A stretch of 64,000 nt of DNA, from contig DCJD01000010.1 in the NCBI GenBank assembly GCA_002317215.1, forward strand, positions 12,444 to 76,443, read 5' to 3'. The stretch comes from Caryophanales bacterium UBA1709. Lineage in GTDB: Bacteria; Bacillota_I; Bacilli_A; RFN20; UBA1709. The position numbers and the translations under genes were made by a program. The notes under the pieces were generated by a model. It searched no databases. It saw only the letters and a program-made list of their open reading frames with translations, and had not been told where the DNA came from. Positions 16,038-26,495 of the stretch are shown one piece after another. Position 1 is the first letter of the stretch; each line of letters starts with the position of its first letter.

Positions 16038-16223
16038 ATGGCAAAAACAAGTCTTAAAATTAAATGTAGCAGACCTAAAAAATATGCTGTAAGAGAATAT
16101 ACCAGATGCGAAAGATGTGGTAGACCTCATGCTGTATTATCAAAATTCCACTTATGCAGAATCTGCTTAAGAGAACTTGCTTATAAAGGTCAAGTTCCTG
16201 GAATGAAGAAATCAAGTTGGTAA
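16038..16223 (+). CDS. rpsN: 30S ribosomal protein S14, zinc type
   Basis: 61 aa, the short zinc-binding form, with Cys24, Cys27, Cys40 and Cys43 (CERCGRP and CRICLRE). Located at its usual place between L5 and S8. Indicates a zinc-dependent ribosome. Confidence 0.98.
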   Translation: MAKTSLKIKCSRPKKYAVREYTRCERCGRPHAVLSKFHLCRICLRELAYKGQVPGMKKSSW

Positions 16224-16241
16224 GGAAAGGAGATTTAAACT

Positions 16242-16634
16242 ATGGTTATGACTGATCCAATTGCGGATATGTTAACAAGAATTCGTAACGCAAACGCAAT
16301 CAAAAATGCCACTGCAACAATTCCATCTTCAAAATTAAAATTAGAGATTGCTCGTATTTTAAAAGAAGAAGGATATATCAGTGATTTCGTCGTAGAAGGC
16401 GAAGAGAAGAAAAATATCGTTGTAACATTAAAGTATGTTAATAACGAAAGAGCTATAACTGGTTTAAAGAGAATTTCTAAACCAGGATTAAGAGTTTATG
16501 TTGAAGCAAGCAATATGCCAAAGGTCTTAAACGGTCTTGGTATCGCTATTGTCTCAACTAATAAAGGACTAGTAACTGACAGACAAGCAAGAGCTTTAAA
16601 AGTTGGTGGAGAAGTTCTAGCATTCGTTTGGTAG
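16242..16634 (+). CDS. rpsH: 30S ribosomal protein S8
   Basis: 130 aa; [15 protein letters not shown] is the classical start at Met3. The first ATG has better spacing to AAGGAGA, so it is used. Binds 16S rRNA central domain; in E. coli represses the spc operon. Confidence 0.97.
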   Translation: MVMTDPIADMLTRIRNANAIKNATATIPSSKLKLEIARILKEEGYISDFVVEGEEKKNIVVTLKYVNNERAITGLKRISKPGLRVYVEASNMPKVLNGLGIAIVSTNKGLVTDRQARALKVGGEVLAFVW

Positions 16635-16645
16635 GAGGGTAAATT

Positions 16646-17191
16646 ATGTCAAGAATTGGTAGATTACCTGTAAACTTACCAGATGGTGTAAGTGCCGTTA
16701 TTGATAATAACGTTCTAACTGTTAAATCAAATAAAGGCTCATTAACTTTAGATATTCCAAGTGTTATTAAGGTTAATGTAAATGAAAAAGTAATTAATGT
16801 TGAAAGACTTAATGAAGAAAAACATACAAGACAACTTCATGGTACAACTAGAGCAAACATCCACAACATGGTTGTTGGTGTAAGTGATGGTTTCAAAAAA
16901 GAATTAATCATGAAGGGTACTGGTTACAAAGCAGAACTTGCTGGTAAAAAGTTAATTATGTATGTTGGTTATTCTCACCCAATCAATATGGATATTCCAG
17001 AAGGAATTAAAGTTGAAGTTGGCGGAAATAACAATACTAGTGTTACTGTATCAGGAATTAATAAACAAGTTGTTGGACAATTTAGTGCATTAATTAGAGG
17101 TACAAGACTTCCAGAACCATATAAGGGTAAAGGAGTTATGTATACTACTGAACACGTAAGACGTAAAGAAGGCAAAAAGGCCGGTAAATAG
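16646..17191 (+). CDS. rplF: 50S ribosomal protein L6
   Basis: 181 aa, two L6 repeats, with [20 protein letters not shown] and the C-terminal [12 protein letters not shown] motif. SD AGGAGGG. Confidence 0.98.
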   Translation: MSRIGRLPVNLPDGVSAVIDNNVLTVKSNKGSLTLDIPSVIKVNVNEKVINVERLNEEKHTRQLHGTTRANIHNMVVGVSDGFKKELIMKGTGYKAELAGKKLIMYVGYSHPINMDIPEGIKVEVGGNNNTSVTVSGINKQVVGQFSALIRGTRLPEPYKGKGVMYTTEHVRRKEGKKAGK

Positions 17192-17205
17192 GAAAGGAGA
17201 TTAAT

Positions 17206-17562
17206 ATGATTAAGTTAATAGATAAAAATGCTATAAGAGTACATCGTCATAAACGTATTAGAAATTATATTTCTGGTACAACATCTCGTCCACGTTTATG
17301 TGTCTTTAGATCAAATAAACATATTAGTTGTCAAGTAATTGATGATACTAAGGGTGTTACATTAGCAAGTGCAAGTAGTGTTGCATTAAAATTAGTAAAT
17401 GGCGGTAACGTCGAAGCTGCAAAGCAAGTTGGTACTGCAATTGCAGAAGCTTGCAAAGCAAAGAAAATCAAAGAAGTTGTCTTTGATAGAAGTGGTTACT
17501 TATACCATGGTAGAGTTCAAGCTTTAGCAGATGCTGCTAGAGAAGCTGGATTAAAGTTCTAG
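17206..17562 (+). CDS. rplR: 50S ribosomal protein L18
   Basis: 118 aa with [20 protein letters not shown] and [20 protein letters not shown]. Brings 5S rRNA to the 50S subunit. SD GGAAAGGAGA. Confidence 0.98.
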   Translation: MIKLIDKNAIRVHRHKRIRNYISGTTSRPRLCVFRSNKHISCQVIDDTKGVTLASASSVALKLVNGGNVEAAKQVGTAIAEACKAKKIKEVVFDRSGYLYHGRVQALADAAREAGLKF

Positions 17563-17572
17563 GAGGTTAGTT

Positions 17573-18193
17573 ATGGCAAACGAAGAAATCAAAGAAGTAG
17601 TTGAAACTGCTGAAAAAGTTGAAAAGAAACCTTTCCATAAAGACGCTCCAAAGGGCGAATTCAAAGGTAAAAAGCCTCCTTTCAAAAAGGATGGTAGAAG
17701 ACCAGACAAAAAAGATGACAGATTTAGTGATAAGGTAATATATATTAATAGCGTTTCTAAAACTGTAAAAGGTGGACGTAGAAGAAAATTCGCAGCCTTA
17801 GTTGCAGTTGGTGATAAGAGAGGTAACATCGGTTTTGCTCAAGGTAAGGCTGTTGAAGTACCAGATGCTATTAAGAAAGCAACCGAAGCAGCAAGAAAGA
17901 ATATTATCCATGTATCAATTAGCCGTGGTGATACTATTCAACATGAAGTTATTGGTGAATTTGGTGCATGTAGAGTATTCTTAAAACCAGCCCCAGTTGG
18001 TACTGGAGTTATTGCTGGAGGTCCAGTTAGAGATATCTTAGAATTAGCTGGTATTAAAAACATCTATTCTAAAATCTATGGATCAAGAACTGCTATCAAC
18101 GTTGTAAGAGCAACAGTTGATGGTTTATTAAAAGTAAAATCAGTTGGTAAAGTTTGTGCTATTAGAGGCAAACAACCAAAGGATATTCTATAG
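17573..18193 (+). CDS. rpsE: 30S ribosomal protein S5 with N-terminal extension
   Basis: 206 aa; the S5 core begins near residue 52 (DKVIYINSVSKTVKGGRR) and includes the decoding-fidelity region and GSRTAINVVRATVDGL. The first ~50 residues are an added Lys/Asp/Pro-rich segment (KKPFHKDAPKGEFKGKK). The next gene is rplO: rpmD (L30), normally between them, is missing. Confidence 0.97.
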   Translation: MANEEIKEVVETAEKVEKKPFHKDAPKGEFKGKKPPFKKDGRRPDKKDDRFSDKVIYINSVSKTVKGGRRRKFAALVAVGDKRGNIGFAQGKAVEVPDAIKKATEAARKNIIHVSISRGDTIQHEVIGEFGACRVFLKPAPVGTGVIAGGPVRDILELAGIKNIYSKIYGSRTAINVVRATVDGLLKVKSVGKVCAIRGKQPKDIL

Positions 18194-18210
18194 TAAGGAG
18201 GTATTAGATT

Positions 18211-18654
18211 ATGGATTTACATACTCTTACTTATAACGAAGGTGCTAAGAAAACCTATACTAGAAGATGTAGAGGTTTAGGTAGCGGCCTTGGTAAAAAT
18301 GGTGGCTCTGGTAATAAGGGTCAAAAATCTAGAAGTGGCGGTGGCACTAGACCTGGATTTGAAGGTGGTCAAAACCCAATCTATAGAAGAGTTTCTAAGA
18401 GAGGATTCACAAACACTGAAAAGACTGTTTATGCAACTGTTAGCCTAGAAAAATTAGAAAAAGTATTTGAAGATGGTGCAAGCGTTTGCCCTGTCTGTTT
18501 AAAAGAAAAGGGGTTAATTAAAAATAAATTCGATGGCGTTAAAATCTTAGCTGGTGGAAAATTAACTAAGAAATTATCTGTTAAAGCTCATGCATTTAGT
18601 GCAGCAGCTAAAGAAGCTATCGAAGCTTGTGGTGGAACTTGCGAGGTGATCTAA
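18211..18654 (+). CDS. rplO: 50S ribosomal protein L15
   Basis: 147 aa: Gly/Arg-rich N-terminus (RRCRGLGSGLGKNGGSGNKG) and globular C-terminus. A CPVCLKEKG pair in the middle is uncommon. Starts only 17 nt after rpsE, leaving no room for rpmD. Confidence 0.97.
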   Translation: MDLHTLTYNEGAKKTYTRRCRGLGSGLGKNGGSGNKGQKSRSGGGTRPGFEGGQNPIYRRVSKRGFTNTEKTVYATVSLEKLEKVFEDGASVCPVCLKEKGLIKNKFDGVKILAGGKLTKKLSVKAHAFSAAAKEAIEACGGTCEVI

Positions 18655-18655
18655 T

Positions 18656-19972
18656 ATGTTCAAAAAGATCCAATCAATAGTTCAAAACCGTGAGGTTTTT
18701 AACCGATTCATCTTTACTTTAGTTGTCTTGTTTGTATTTAAGATTGGATCTTCCATTACTGTCCCACGTGTTGATATTCAAGATATCAATTATGGAACTG
18801 GTGGTGGAATATTCGAACTTATGAATATGTTTGGTGGAGGCGCTTTAAGTAAATTTAGTATATTTGCTTTAGGTGTTTCTCCATACATCACTGCTGAAAT
18901 TGTTATTCAATTATTAGCAAAGGGAGTTCTTCCAAAATTAGAAGAACTTTCTAAACAAGGACAAGAAGGTAAAAAGAAACTTGATAAAGCAACTCGTGCT
19001 TTAACTCTTCTTTTATCAGTAGTACAAGCTTATGGTATTATTGTTACCATGGAGCAAAACTACCAATTAAAGAGTGTTAGTGGAGCTGCTTTTGGAACAA
19101 TGGATTATATTTACTTAGTAACAATTATTACTAGTGGTACATTCTTATTAATGTGGATGGGTGATCAAATCACATCTAAAGGTATTGGAAACGGTCTTTC
19201 TATGATTATCTTTGCAGGTATTATTATGGAAATGCCATACCAAATTGAAACAGCATATAAATCATTTGTTGCTGCAGGCGCAAGTGGTGTAAACGTATTC
19301 AATGGTATTATTAACTTTACTATTTATTTGATTATGTATATTGCATTAATTATATTTGTAACATTTATGGAAAAATCTATCCGTAAAGTTCCAATGCAAT
19401 ATGCTAGCAGTAATGCTAATGCTAGAACAAGAGATATCTCCTTCTTACCTATTAAGGTAAATAGTGCTGGAGTTATTCCTGTTATCTTTGCATCAAGTAT
19501 CTTAACTGCCCCATCAATTATTATGTCATTTGCTGGTGTTCCAACTGATAATGCTGCTTATAAAGTATTCTCAATTGGTACTAAAGCTAATGATGGAATT
19601 CCTTGGGGAACTATTATTTATATTGCTCTAATATTTATCTTTGCTTATTTCTATACTTTACTACAAATGGATCCAGATGAAATGAGTGAAAACTTCCAAA
19701 AATCTGGAGCATATATTCCTGGTGTAAGACCTGGTAAAGAAACAAGCAAATACATTAAAAAGATTCTTGTTAGAGTCACATTAATTGGAGCTTTCTTCTT
19801 AGTATTCCTAGTTGGAGTTCCAATGTTCTTAACTTCAGTATTATCCTTAAATAGCTCAATTGCATTTGGTGGTACTGGATTAATCATCGTTTCTGGTGTT
19901 GCTATTGAAATTGCAACTCAAACTGATGGTTTACTTGCTGGAAAAGAATATAACGGCTTTGTTGGTGAATAA
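18656..19972 (+). CDS. secY: Protein translocase subunit SecY
   Basis: 438 aa with ten predicted membrane helices, the plug region (GGGIFELMNMFGGGALSKFSIFALGVSPYI) and the cytoplasmic RSIRKVP-type ISIRKVPMQY and DPDEMSENFQK loops. Forms the Sec channel with SecE/SecG. The ATG is 1 nt after the rplO stop, and its TAATG stop overlaps adk. Confidence 0.98.
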   Translation: MFKKIQSIVQNREVFNRFIFTLVVLFVFKIGSSITVPRVDIQDINYGTGGGIFELMNMFGGGALSKFSIFALGVSPYITAEIVIQLLAKGVLPKLEELSKQGQEGKKKLDKATRALTLLLSVVQAYGIIVTMEQNYQLKSVSGAAFGTMDYIYLVTIITSGTFLLMWMGDQITSKGIGNGLSMIIFAGIIMEMPYQIETAYKSFVAAGASGVNVFNGIINFTIYLIMYIALIIFVTFMEKSIRKVPMQYASSNANARTRDISFLPIKVNSAGVIPVIFASSILTAPSIIMSFAGVPTDNAAYKVFSIGTKANDGIPWGTIIYIALIFIFAYFYTLLQMDPDEMSENFQKSGAYIPGVRPGKETSKYIKKILVRVTLIGAFFLVFLVGVPMFLTSVLSLNSSIAFGGTGLIIVSGVAIEIATQTDGLLAGKEYNGFVGE

Positions 19973-20613
19973 TGAATATTGTATTCTTAGGTGCTCCTGG
20001 TAGTGGAAAGGGAACACAATCAAAGAAAATCGAAGATTTCTTTAAGATTGTACATATTTCAACAGGTGATATCTTTAGACAAGCAATTAAAGATTCTACC
20101 TCTGCCGGTGTATTAGCAAAATCCTTTATTGATAAAGGATGTCTTGTTCCAGATGAAGTAACAATTAAAATTGTTGAAGAAAGAATTGAAAAGGATGACT
20201 GTAAAAAGGGATTTATCTTTGATGGATTCCCTCGTACAGTTCCTCAAGCAATTAGTTATGATTCACTTCATAACAATGATTCTTTCAAAATAGATAAAGT
20301 AATCTATTTAAAAGTAGATGAAGAAAAATTATTAGATCGTATTGTCAATCGTAGAGTATGTCCTAAATGTGGTGCTAGTTATCATATGGTCATAAAACCT
20401 AGTAAAGTGGAAGGTATTTGTGATTTATGTGGACATGAACTTGAAACAAGAAAAGATGACAATCCAGAATCAATGAAAGTTAGACTTGAAGAATATAAAA
20501 AACTAACAAGTCCTTTAATTGATTATTATTCTAAGATTAATAAACTTGTAACAATTGACGCAATGAATGATATTGAAAAAGTTTATGAATCTATTCTAGA
20601 GGCTTTAAAGTAA
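19972..20613 (+). CDS. adk: Adenylate kinase, zinc-containing long form
   Basis: 213 aa; P-loop [10 protein letters not shown] at residues 7-16, FDGFPRT, and a LID domain with CPKCG and CDLCG giving four zinc-binding cysteines. Converts ATP + AMP to 2 ADP. Overlaps both secY and map by one base (TAATG at each end). Confidence 0.98.
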   Translation: MNIVFLGAPGSGKGTQSKKIEDFFKIVHISTGDIFRQAIKDSTSAGVLAKSFIDKGCLVPDEVTIKIVEERIEKDDCKKGFIFDGFPRTVPQAISYDSLHNNDSFKIDKVIYLKVDEEKLLDRIVNRRVCPKCGASYHMVIKPSKVEGICDLCGHELETRKDDNPESMKVRLEEYKKLTSPLIDYYSKINKLVTIDAMNDIEKVYESILEALK

Positions 20614-21362
20614 TGATTAGTTTAAAGACTAAAGATGAATTAGAAAAATTAAGAGTAGCAGGTCATATTGTTGCTCTAACTCATCAGGAACTAAAGAAAC
20701 ATTTAGTTCCTGGTGTATCCACTTATGAATTAGACCAAATTGCTGATAAGTTTATTAGAAGCCAAAATGCTACACCTTCTTTTAAAGGTTTATATGGTTT
20801 TCCAGGAACAATTTGTATATCAATAAATAACGAATTAATTCATGGTATACCATCTAAAGATCGTATCCTAAAAGATGGCGATATTATTACTTTAGATATT
20901 GGAGCATGCTATAAAGGCTATCATGGTGATAGCGCTTGGACATACCCAGTTGGTAAAATTAGTGATGATGTTGCTTTATTATTAAAGGTTACAGAACAAT
21001 CTTTATATGAAGGATTAAAGAAAGCAAAAGCTGGTAATAGACTTGGTGATGTTGGACATGCAATTCAAAGCTATGCAGAATCATTTGGATATTCCGTTGT
21101 AAGAGAATATACGGGGCATGGAGTTGGAAAAGCAGTTCATGAAGATCCTTTTGTTCCAAATTATGGATTAGAAGGACATGGTGTAAAATTACTAAGCAAT
21201 ATGGTTATAGCAATTGAACCAATGATTAATCAAGGAAGTAAAGAAGTATATACTTTAGATAATAATTGGACAGTTGTTACAAAGGACGGAAAAATGTGTG
21301 CTCACTATGAACATACAATCGCAATCACCGATGGTGAATGTGAGATATTTACAAAGCTATAA
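20613..21362 (+). CDS. map: Methionine aminopeptidase, type I
   Basis: 249 aa pita-bread hydrolase. Metal ligands are visible in [33 protein letters not shown] and the final YEHTIAIT. Removes N-terminal Met from nascent proteins. Coupled to adk. Confidence 0.98.
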   Translation: MISLKTKDELEKLRVAGHIVALTHQELKKHLVPGVSTYELDQIADKFIRSQNATPSFKGLYGFPGTICISINNELIHGIPSKDRILKDGDIITLDIGACYKGYHGDSAWTYPVGKISDDVALLLKVTEQSLYEGLKKAKAGNRLGDVGHAIQSYAESFGYSVVREYTGHGVGKAVHEDPFVPNYGLEGHGVKLLSNMVIAIEPMINQGSKEVYTLDNNWTVVTKDGKMCAHYEHTIAITDGECEIFTKL

Positions 21363-21374
21363 GGAGAAAAATTA

Positions 21375-21611
21375 ATGGCAAAACAAGATGTTATAACAAT
21401 CGATGGAACTGTCTTGGATTCTCTTCCAAATACTATGTTTAAGGTCCGTCTTGATAATGGTGTAGAGCTTATTGCCCACATTTCTGGTAAAATCCGTATG
21501 AATTACATTCGCATTTTACCAGGCGATAGAGTCTCTGTAGAAATTTCACCATATGATTTAACATGTGGGCGTATTACTTACCGTTTAAAAGATAACGGTA
21601 TTCAAAAATAA
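21375..21611 (+). CDS. infA: Translation initiation factor IF-1
   Basis: 78 aa OB-fold protein, starts [13 protein letters not shown] and has [19 protein letters not shown]. Slightly longer than the usual 72 aa. SD AAGGAGAA. Confidence 0.97.
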   Translation: MAKQDVITIDGTVLDSLPNTMFKVRLDNGVELIAHISGKIRMNYIRILPGDRVSVEISPYDLTCGRITYRLKDNGIQK

Positions 21612-21631
21612 CTTTAAGGAGGAAATAATTT

Positions 21632-21745
21632 ATGAAAGTTAGACCTTCAGTTAAACCAATTTGCGATAAGTGTAGAGTTATTCGTAGAAAAGGCCGTGTT
21701 ATGGTTATCTGCGAAAACCCAAAACATAAGCAAAGACAAGGTTAG
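21632..21745 (+). CDS. rpmJ: 50S ribosomal protein L36
   Basis: 37 aa, [20 protein letters not shown] then [15 protein letters not shown]. Zinc ligands Cys11, Cys14, Cys27 and His32 are all present. SD AAGGAGGAA precedes the ATG. It lies between infA and rpsM as expected. Confidence 0.97.
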   Translation: MKVRPSVKPICDKCRVIRRKGRVMVICENPKHKQRQG

Positions 21746-21760
21746 TAAGGAGGAAAAGGT

Positions 21761-22135
21761 ATGGCACGTATTTCAGGTGTTGATATTCCAAATGACAAGC
21801 AAGTTAAATATTCTTTAACTTATATCTACGGTATTGGTGAACCAACTGCTAGTAAAGTTTTAGCTGCTTGTAAAATTGATGAACAAAAGAGAGTTAAAGA
21901 TCTAAGTGAAGAAGAATTAACTAAGATCAGAAATGAAATCGCTAAATATAAAACAGAAGGCGATGCAAGAAGAGAAGTTGCTTTAAATATTAAGAGACTT
22001 CAAGAAATTGGCAGTTACAGAGGTAAAAGACATAAACAATCTTTACCATGTCGTGGTCAAAGAACTAAGACTAATGCAAGAACTTGCAAAGGTCCTAGAA
22101 AGACAATTGCTAATAAGAAAGTTGCTACTAAGTAG
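21761..22135 (+). CDS. rpsM: 30S ribosomal protein S13
   Basis: 124 aa with [20 protein letters not shown] and the basic tail [18 protein letters not shown]. Contacts P-site tRNA and S19. SD AAGGAGG. Confidence 0.98.
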   Translation: MARISGVDIPNDKQVKYSLTYIYGIGEPTASKVLAACKIDEQKRVKDLSEEELTKIRNEIAKYKTEGDARREVALNIKRLQEIGSYRGKRHKQSLPCRGQRTKTNARTCKGPRKTIANKKVATK

Positions 22136-22149
22136 AAAGGAGAATAAAT

Positions 22150-22536
22150 ATGGCTACAACAGTTACTCGTAAAAAGAAAGCTAAAAAAGTTGTCGTTAAG
22201 GGAGTTGCACATATTCATTCAACTTTCAATAACACAATCGTAACTATCACAGATGAACAAGGTCATGCAGTTTGCTGGGCAAGTGCTGGTGGTCTTGGAT
22301 TCAAAGGTAGTAAAAAATCAACTCCATTTGCTGCACAACAAGCAAGTGAAGCTGCTGCAAAAGCTGCTTTAGATTTCGGAATGAAGGTTGTTGACGTTAA
22401 CGTCAAAGGACCAGGTCCTGGTAGAGAAGCAGCTGTTAGAAGTTTGCAAACTGCTGGATTAACAATTCAATCTATTGTTGATGTTACTCCAATTCCACAT
22501 AATGGATGCCGTCCTCCAAAGAAACCAAGAGGATAA
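22150..22536 (+). CDS. rpsK: 30S ribosomal protein S11
   Basis: 128 aa with [15 protein letters not shown] and [15 protein letters not shown] plus [15 protein letters not shown] at the end. Forms the 30S platform. Confidence 0.98.
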   Translation: MATTVTRKKKAKKVVVKGVAHIHSTFNNTIVTITDEQGHAVCWASAGGLGFKGSKKSTPFAAQQASEAAAKAALDFGMKVVDVNVKGPGPGREAAVRSLQTAGLTIQSIVDVTPIPHNGCRPPKKPRG

Positions 22537-22588
22537 TTCATTATTAATGTTTAAAAACAAATTTTCAAAATAGTAGGAGGCAAACTGA

Positions 22589-23545
22589 ATGAAAAAATTT
22601 GAACAACCAAAATATAAAATTGTTGAATTAAAAGATGAAGAAAACTATGGTAAGTTCGTTATTGAACCTTTAGAAAGAGGTTTTGGAACCACTATTGGAA
22701 ATGCTTTAAGAAGAGTATTATTATCATCTTTACCTGGCGCTTCCGTTTATTCTGTCGCTATTACTGGAGCTCGTCATGAGTTCTCAGCACTCGATGGAGT
22801 CGAAGAAGATATTACATCAATCATACTAAATCTTAAAGATTTAGTATTAACAATTGATGATGCAGAGAATGTTACTAAAGATTTACATATTGATGTTATT
22901 GGTCCTTGTGAAATCACAGGTGCTGACATTGAATGCCCTCTTGGTGTTGATGTTGTAAACAAAGATTTACATATTGCAACACTTGCTAAAGGTGGCAAAT
23001 TCAATGCAACATTACATGCTAAAAATTCTAGAGGTTATGTAACTAGTGAAAACAACTCAGTATTAGAAGATACTGGTGAAGCTAGTGTTATTTATACTGA
23101 TAGTAAATATTCTCCTGTTACAAAAGTTGCATATACAATTGACTCAACTCGTGTTGGCCAAGATGCATCTTATGATAAATTAACTGTTGAGATTTGGACT
23201 AATGGTGGTTTAAAACCTCAAGAAGCTATTGCTTTAGCAGCCCATATCTTAGTTGCTCACTTACAACCAATTGAAGCATTAGAAACTCAAGTAGTTGAAG
23301 TTGAAGTAATGAAAGAAACTGTTGAAGAAAATGTCAATGAATGGTTAAATAGACCAATTGAGGATTTAGCACTATCAGCTAGAGCTTATAACGGTTTAAA
23401 GAGAGCTAACTTTGCTTTAATCTCTGATATCTGTGCTGTTACAGAAGAAGATTTAAATAAAGTTAGAAATCTTGGAAAGAAATCCACTTTAGAAATTAAG
23501 AATGCTTTATTAGATAAGAAACTTAATTTCAAAAACTACGAATAA
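22589..23545 (+). CDS. rpoA: RNA polymerase subunit alpha
   Basis: 318 aa: N-terminal dimerisation domain (residues 1-230, ERGFGTTIGNALRRVLLSSLPG) and alpha-CTD (from about 250, IEDLALSARAYNGLKRANF, helix-hairpin-helix with VRNLGKKSTLEI). SD AGGAGGCAA. Normal length. Confidence 0.98.
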   Translation: MKKFEQPKYKIVELKDEENYGKFVIEPLERGFGTTIGNALRRVLLSSLPGASVYSVAITGARHEFSALDGVEEDITSIILNLKDLVLTIDDAENVTKDLHIDVIGPCEITGADIECPLGVDVVNKDLHIATLAKGGKFNATLHAKNSRGYVTSENNSVLEDTGEASVIYTDSKYSPVTKVAYTIDSTRVGQDASYDKLTVEIWTNGGLKPQEAIALAAHILVAHLQPIEALETQVVEVEVMKETVEENVNEWLNRPIEDLALSARAYNGLKRANFALISDICAVTEEDLNKVRNLGKKSTLEIKNALLDKKLNFKNYE

Positions 23546-23557
23546 GGAGGAACTATA

Positions 23558-23953
23558 ATGTCACGTAAAAATATGCATGGTAAAGTTGGCGTAAAATTTA
23601 AAGCACCATTTACTGCAAGTAAAGAAAAGAATATGATGCGTAACTTAACTAGCGAACTTATCAAATTTGGTGAAATCAAAGTTACTGAACATGTTGCACA
23701 TGAATTAAAGAAAACTGCTGATCATATGATTACTTTAGCTAAAAAGAACACTTTAGCAGCTCGTAGACAAGCAGCTAGATATGTTCGTGATATCACAGTT
23801 GATAGCGAAGGCAAAGTTACAGCACTTCAAAAATTATTTAATGAATTAGGACCACGTTTTGCTAATAGAAATGGTGGTTACACTAGATCATTAAAGTTAG
23901 TTAACAGACAAGGAGATAATTCTCCAATGTGTCTAGTTAAATTTGTAGACTAA
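23558..23953 (+). CDS. rplQ: 50S ribosomal protein L17
   Basis: 131 aa with MRNLTSELIKFGEIKVTE and RNGGYTRSLKL. Last ribosomal gene; followed by a strong hairpin. Confidence 0.97.
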   Translation: MSRKNMHGKVGVKFKAPFTASKEKNMMRNLTSELIKFGEIKVTEHVAHELKKTADHMITLAKKNTLAARRQAARYVRDITVDSEGKVTALQKLFNELGPRFANRNGGYTRSLKLVNRQGDNSPMCLVKFVD

Positions 23954-23963
23954 TTATTTTAAT

Positions 23964-23988
23964 AGGCAGGCAGTAATTCTGCCTGCCT
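23964..23988 (+). terminator. Terminator of the S10-spc-alpha operon
   Basis: 10-bp stem AGGCAGGCAG / CTGCCTGCCT with TAATT loop, then TTATCTTTTT. The ecfA1 ATG is only 19 nt farther, so partial read-through is likely used for the ecf genes. Confidence 0.9.
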
Positions 23989-24007
23989 TTATCTTTTTAT
24001 AAAAATC

Positions 24008-24826
24008 ATGAATAAACCAATTATCAAGATTTCTAATTTAGATTTTGGCTATACCAAAGATAAACCAATATTAAGTGATTTAAATCTAGAAATACAAAAA
24101 GGCAGTTATAATGTTATACTTGGCAAAAATGGATCAGGAAAGTCCACACTAGCTAAGCTTCTTTTAGGTCTAATTGAAAAAGATAAGGGAGACATTATTG
24201 TCGATGGTTTAGAGTTAAATGAGAAAAATGTATATGAGATTAGAAATAAAATTGGCATAGTTTTCCAAAATCCTGATAATCAATTTATTGGTGCAACAGT
24301 TGCAGATGATATAGCTTTTGGTTTAGAAAACCATCTTGTTGAAAGTGAAAAGATGCAAGCAATTATTGATGATTTTTCTAAAAAGGTAAATATGTATAAA
24401 TATCTTGATCATGAACCAAGCCATTTAAGTGGTGGTCAAAAACAAAGAGTTGCAATTGCAGGCGTTTTAGCAATGAATCCAAAGATTATTATTTTTGATG
24501 AAGCAACTAGTATGCTTGATCCTCGCGGGAAAAAAGAAATTAATGAACTAATTTTAGAAACTAGAAAGTTAGTAAAAGATATTACAATATTATCTATTAC
24601 TCATGATGTTGAAGAAGCTATGAATGCCGATAACATCATAATTATTAATGATGGAAAAGTAGTAGATATTGACAGTCCTATTAATATTTTTAAAGATTCA
24701 AAAAGAATGCAAGAACTTGATTTAGATGTTCCTTTTGAATTTAAATTAATAAACGGATTAAAAGATGCTGGGTTAAAAATTAAGTCTAATAATTTAGAAC
24801 AATTGGGTGATGAATTATGTCGATAA
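24008..24826 (+). CDS. ecfA1: ECF transporter ATPase EcfA1
   Basis: 272 aa ABC ATPase: Walker A GKNGSGKS, Q-loop VFQNPDNQF, signature LSGGQKQRVAIAG, Walker B IIIFDEATSMLD. The DEATS variant is typical of EcfA1. With EcfA2 and EcfT it powers many vitamin and metal S components. No SD precedes the ATG; the gene starts right after the rplQ terminator. Overlaps ecfA2 by 10 nt. Confidence 0.96.
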   Translation: MNKPIIKISNLDFGYTKDKPILSDLNLEIQKGSYNVILGKNGSGKSTLAKLLLGLIEKDKGDIIVDGLELNEKNVYEIRNKIGIVFQNPDNQFIGATVADDIAFGLENHLVESEKMQAIIDDFSKKVNMYKYLDHEPSHLSGGQKQRVAIAGVLAMNPKIIIFDEATSMLDPRGKKEINELILETRKLVKDITILSITHDVEEAMNADNIIIINDGKVVDIDSPINIFKDSKRMQELDLDVPFEFKLINGLKDAGLKIKSNNLEQLGDELCR

Positions 24827-25668
24827 AGTTTAACCACGTATTTTTTAAGTACTATCCAAATTCAAGTATGGAACATATCGCTTTAAACGATATTAATTTT
24901 GATATTAATGATCATTCTTATACTGCAATAATAGGACATACAGGAAGTGGAAAATCCACTCTAGTACAGCAAATTAATGCTTTGTTATTGCCAACTAGTG
25001 GTAATGTTTTAGTCAATGAATATAGTATTGATAATAAGTCTAAAATTGTTGGAATTAAGCAACTAAGAAAAGAAGTTGGAATGGTATTTCAATTTCCAGA
25101 ATATCAATTATTTGAAGAAACATGCTTTAAAGATATTGCTTTTGGCCCAAAGAATTTTGGTTTTAAAGAAGAAGAATTAAAAGATAAAGCGATTGAATTA
25201 TTAAAACTAGTAGGCTTAGATGAATCTTATCTAGAAAGATCTCCATTTGAACTATCTGGTGGTCAAAAAAGAAGAGTAGCAATAGCGGGAATTCTTTCTC
25301 TTGATCCTTCTATTTTAATACTAGATGAACCAACTGCTGGTTTAGATCCTAAAGGAGCAAAAGAGATGATGGATTTATTCGCTCGTTTATATAAAATGGG
25401 TAAAACTATTATTTTAGTAACTCATGATATGAATTATGTTTTAGAATATGCTACTAATGCCGTTGTATTAAAAGAAGGAAGAATTGTTGATATTGATACA
25501 CCAATTCATTTGTTTAGTGATGCTAAAAAATGTATTGAAAACGATATTGATGTTCCATTATGCATTAAATATGCTTCTTTATTAAATTCAAAAGGATTAA
25601 AACTCGATATTAATACTATTAAAAATACAAACGATTTAATAGAACAAATCGTTAAGGAGAAAAAGTAA
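24817..25668 (+). CDS. ecfA2: ECF transporter ATPase EcfA2
   Basis: 283 aa ABC ATPase: GHTGSGKS, Q-loop VFQFPEYQLF (the EcfA2 form), LSGGQKRRVAIAG, Walker B LILDEPTAGLDPKG. Start codon lies inside ecfA1 (TTATGTCG). Stop overlaps the ecfT ATG. Confidence 0.97.
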   Translation: MSIKFNHVFFKYYPNSSMEHIALNDINFDINDHSYTAIIGHTGSGKSTLVQQINALLLPTSGNVLVNEYSIDNKSKIVGIKQLRKEVGMVFQFPEYQLFEETCFKDIAFGPKNFGFKEEELKDKAIELLKLVGLDESYLERSPFELSGGQKRRVAIAGILSLDPSILILDEPTAGLDPKGAKEMMDLFARLYKMGKTIILVTHDMNYVLEYATNAVVLKEGRIVDIDTPIHLFSDAKKCIENDIDVPLCIKYASLLNSKGLKLDINTIKNTNDLIEQIVKEKK

Positions 25669-26495
25669 TGAATAGCATTACATTAGGAAGATATGTTCCT
25701 GGCAACACATTACTTCATAAATTAGATCCAAGAACAAAGCTTTTTGGCTTATTTATTATTCTTATTTCAATATTCTTTGATATTGGTTGGTTTCAATATG
25801 CTTTTTTAACACTTTCTATAATCGGTCTATTAATAATTTCTAAAACCTCATTATTTTCAATATTTTCCTCATTAAAACATATGTGGATGATGATGCTAAT
25901 TCTATTAATAATAAATTGTTTTGTATATAAAGAAGGAATAGCTATCTTTACTATCAAATCATTTACTTTATATTCTAGTGCTTTGATTAATACATTAGAG
26001 ATATTTTTAAGATTATTTATGATGATTGCATTATCAACAATGTTAACCGCAACAACAAAGCCTTTAGAATTAACTTATGCTATCGAATGGTATTTCTCAC
26101 CACTAAAGGTTATTAATTTCCCTGCTCATGAAATTGCAATGACTATTTCAATTGCTTTACGTTTTATTCCAACTTTATTAGATGAAACTTATAAAATAAT
26201 GAAAGCCCAAGCAAGTAGAGGTGTAGATTTGCAAAATGGAACTTTGAAAGATAAAATTAATGGCGTTGTTTCTTTGATTATCCCTTTATTTGTCTCTAGT
26301 TTCCAAAGATCTGAAGAATTAGCTAATGCTATGGAAGCAAGAGGATATAATCCTAGTGGAAAAAGAACAAGATATAGACAACTAAAATTCCATTTAGTAG
26401 ATTTATTCTCATTATTTGGATGTATGCTAATCGTATTTATTACAATATTTACAGTTTATAATGGCAGTTTATTTAACGGATTTTTAAGACCATGA
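25668..26495 (+). CDS. ecfT: ECF transporter transmembrane subunit EcfT
   Basis: 275 aa with membrane helices in the first half and the coupling-helix motifs AQASRGVD and EARGYNPSGKRTR. SD AAGGAGAAA. Its stop is TGA, overlapping the truA ATG as ATGA. This is the only TGA stop found among about 80 genes here; if TGA were read through, six more codons would be added before TAG. Confidence 0.96.
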   Translation: MNSITLGRYVPGNTLLHKLDPRTKLFGLFIILISIFFDIGWFQYAFLTLSIIGLLIISKTSLFSIFSSLKHMWMMMLILLIINCFVYKEGIAIFTIKSFTLYSSALINTLEIFLRLFMMIALSTMLTATTKPLELTYAIEWYFSPLKVINFPAHEIAMTISIALRFIPTLLDETYKIMKAQASRGVDLQNGTLKDKINGVVSLIIPLFVSSFQRSEELANAMEARGYNPSGKRTRYRQLKFHLVDLFSLFGCMLIVFITIFTVYNGSLFNGFLRP

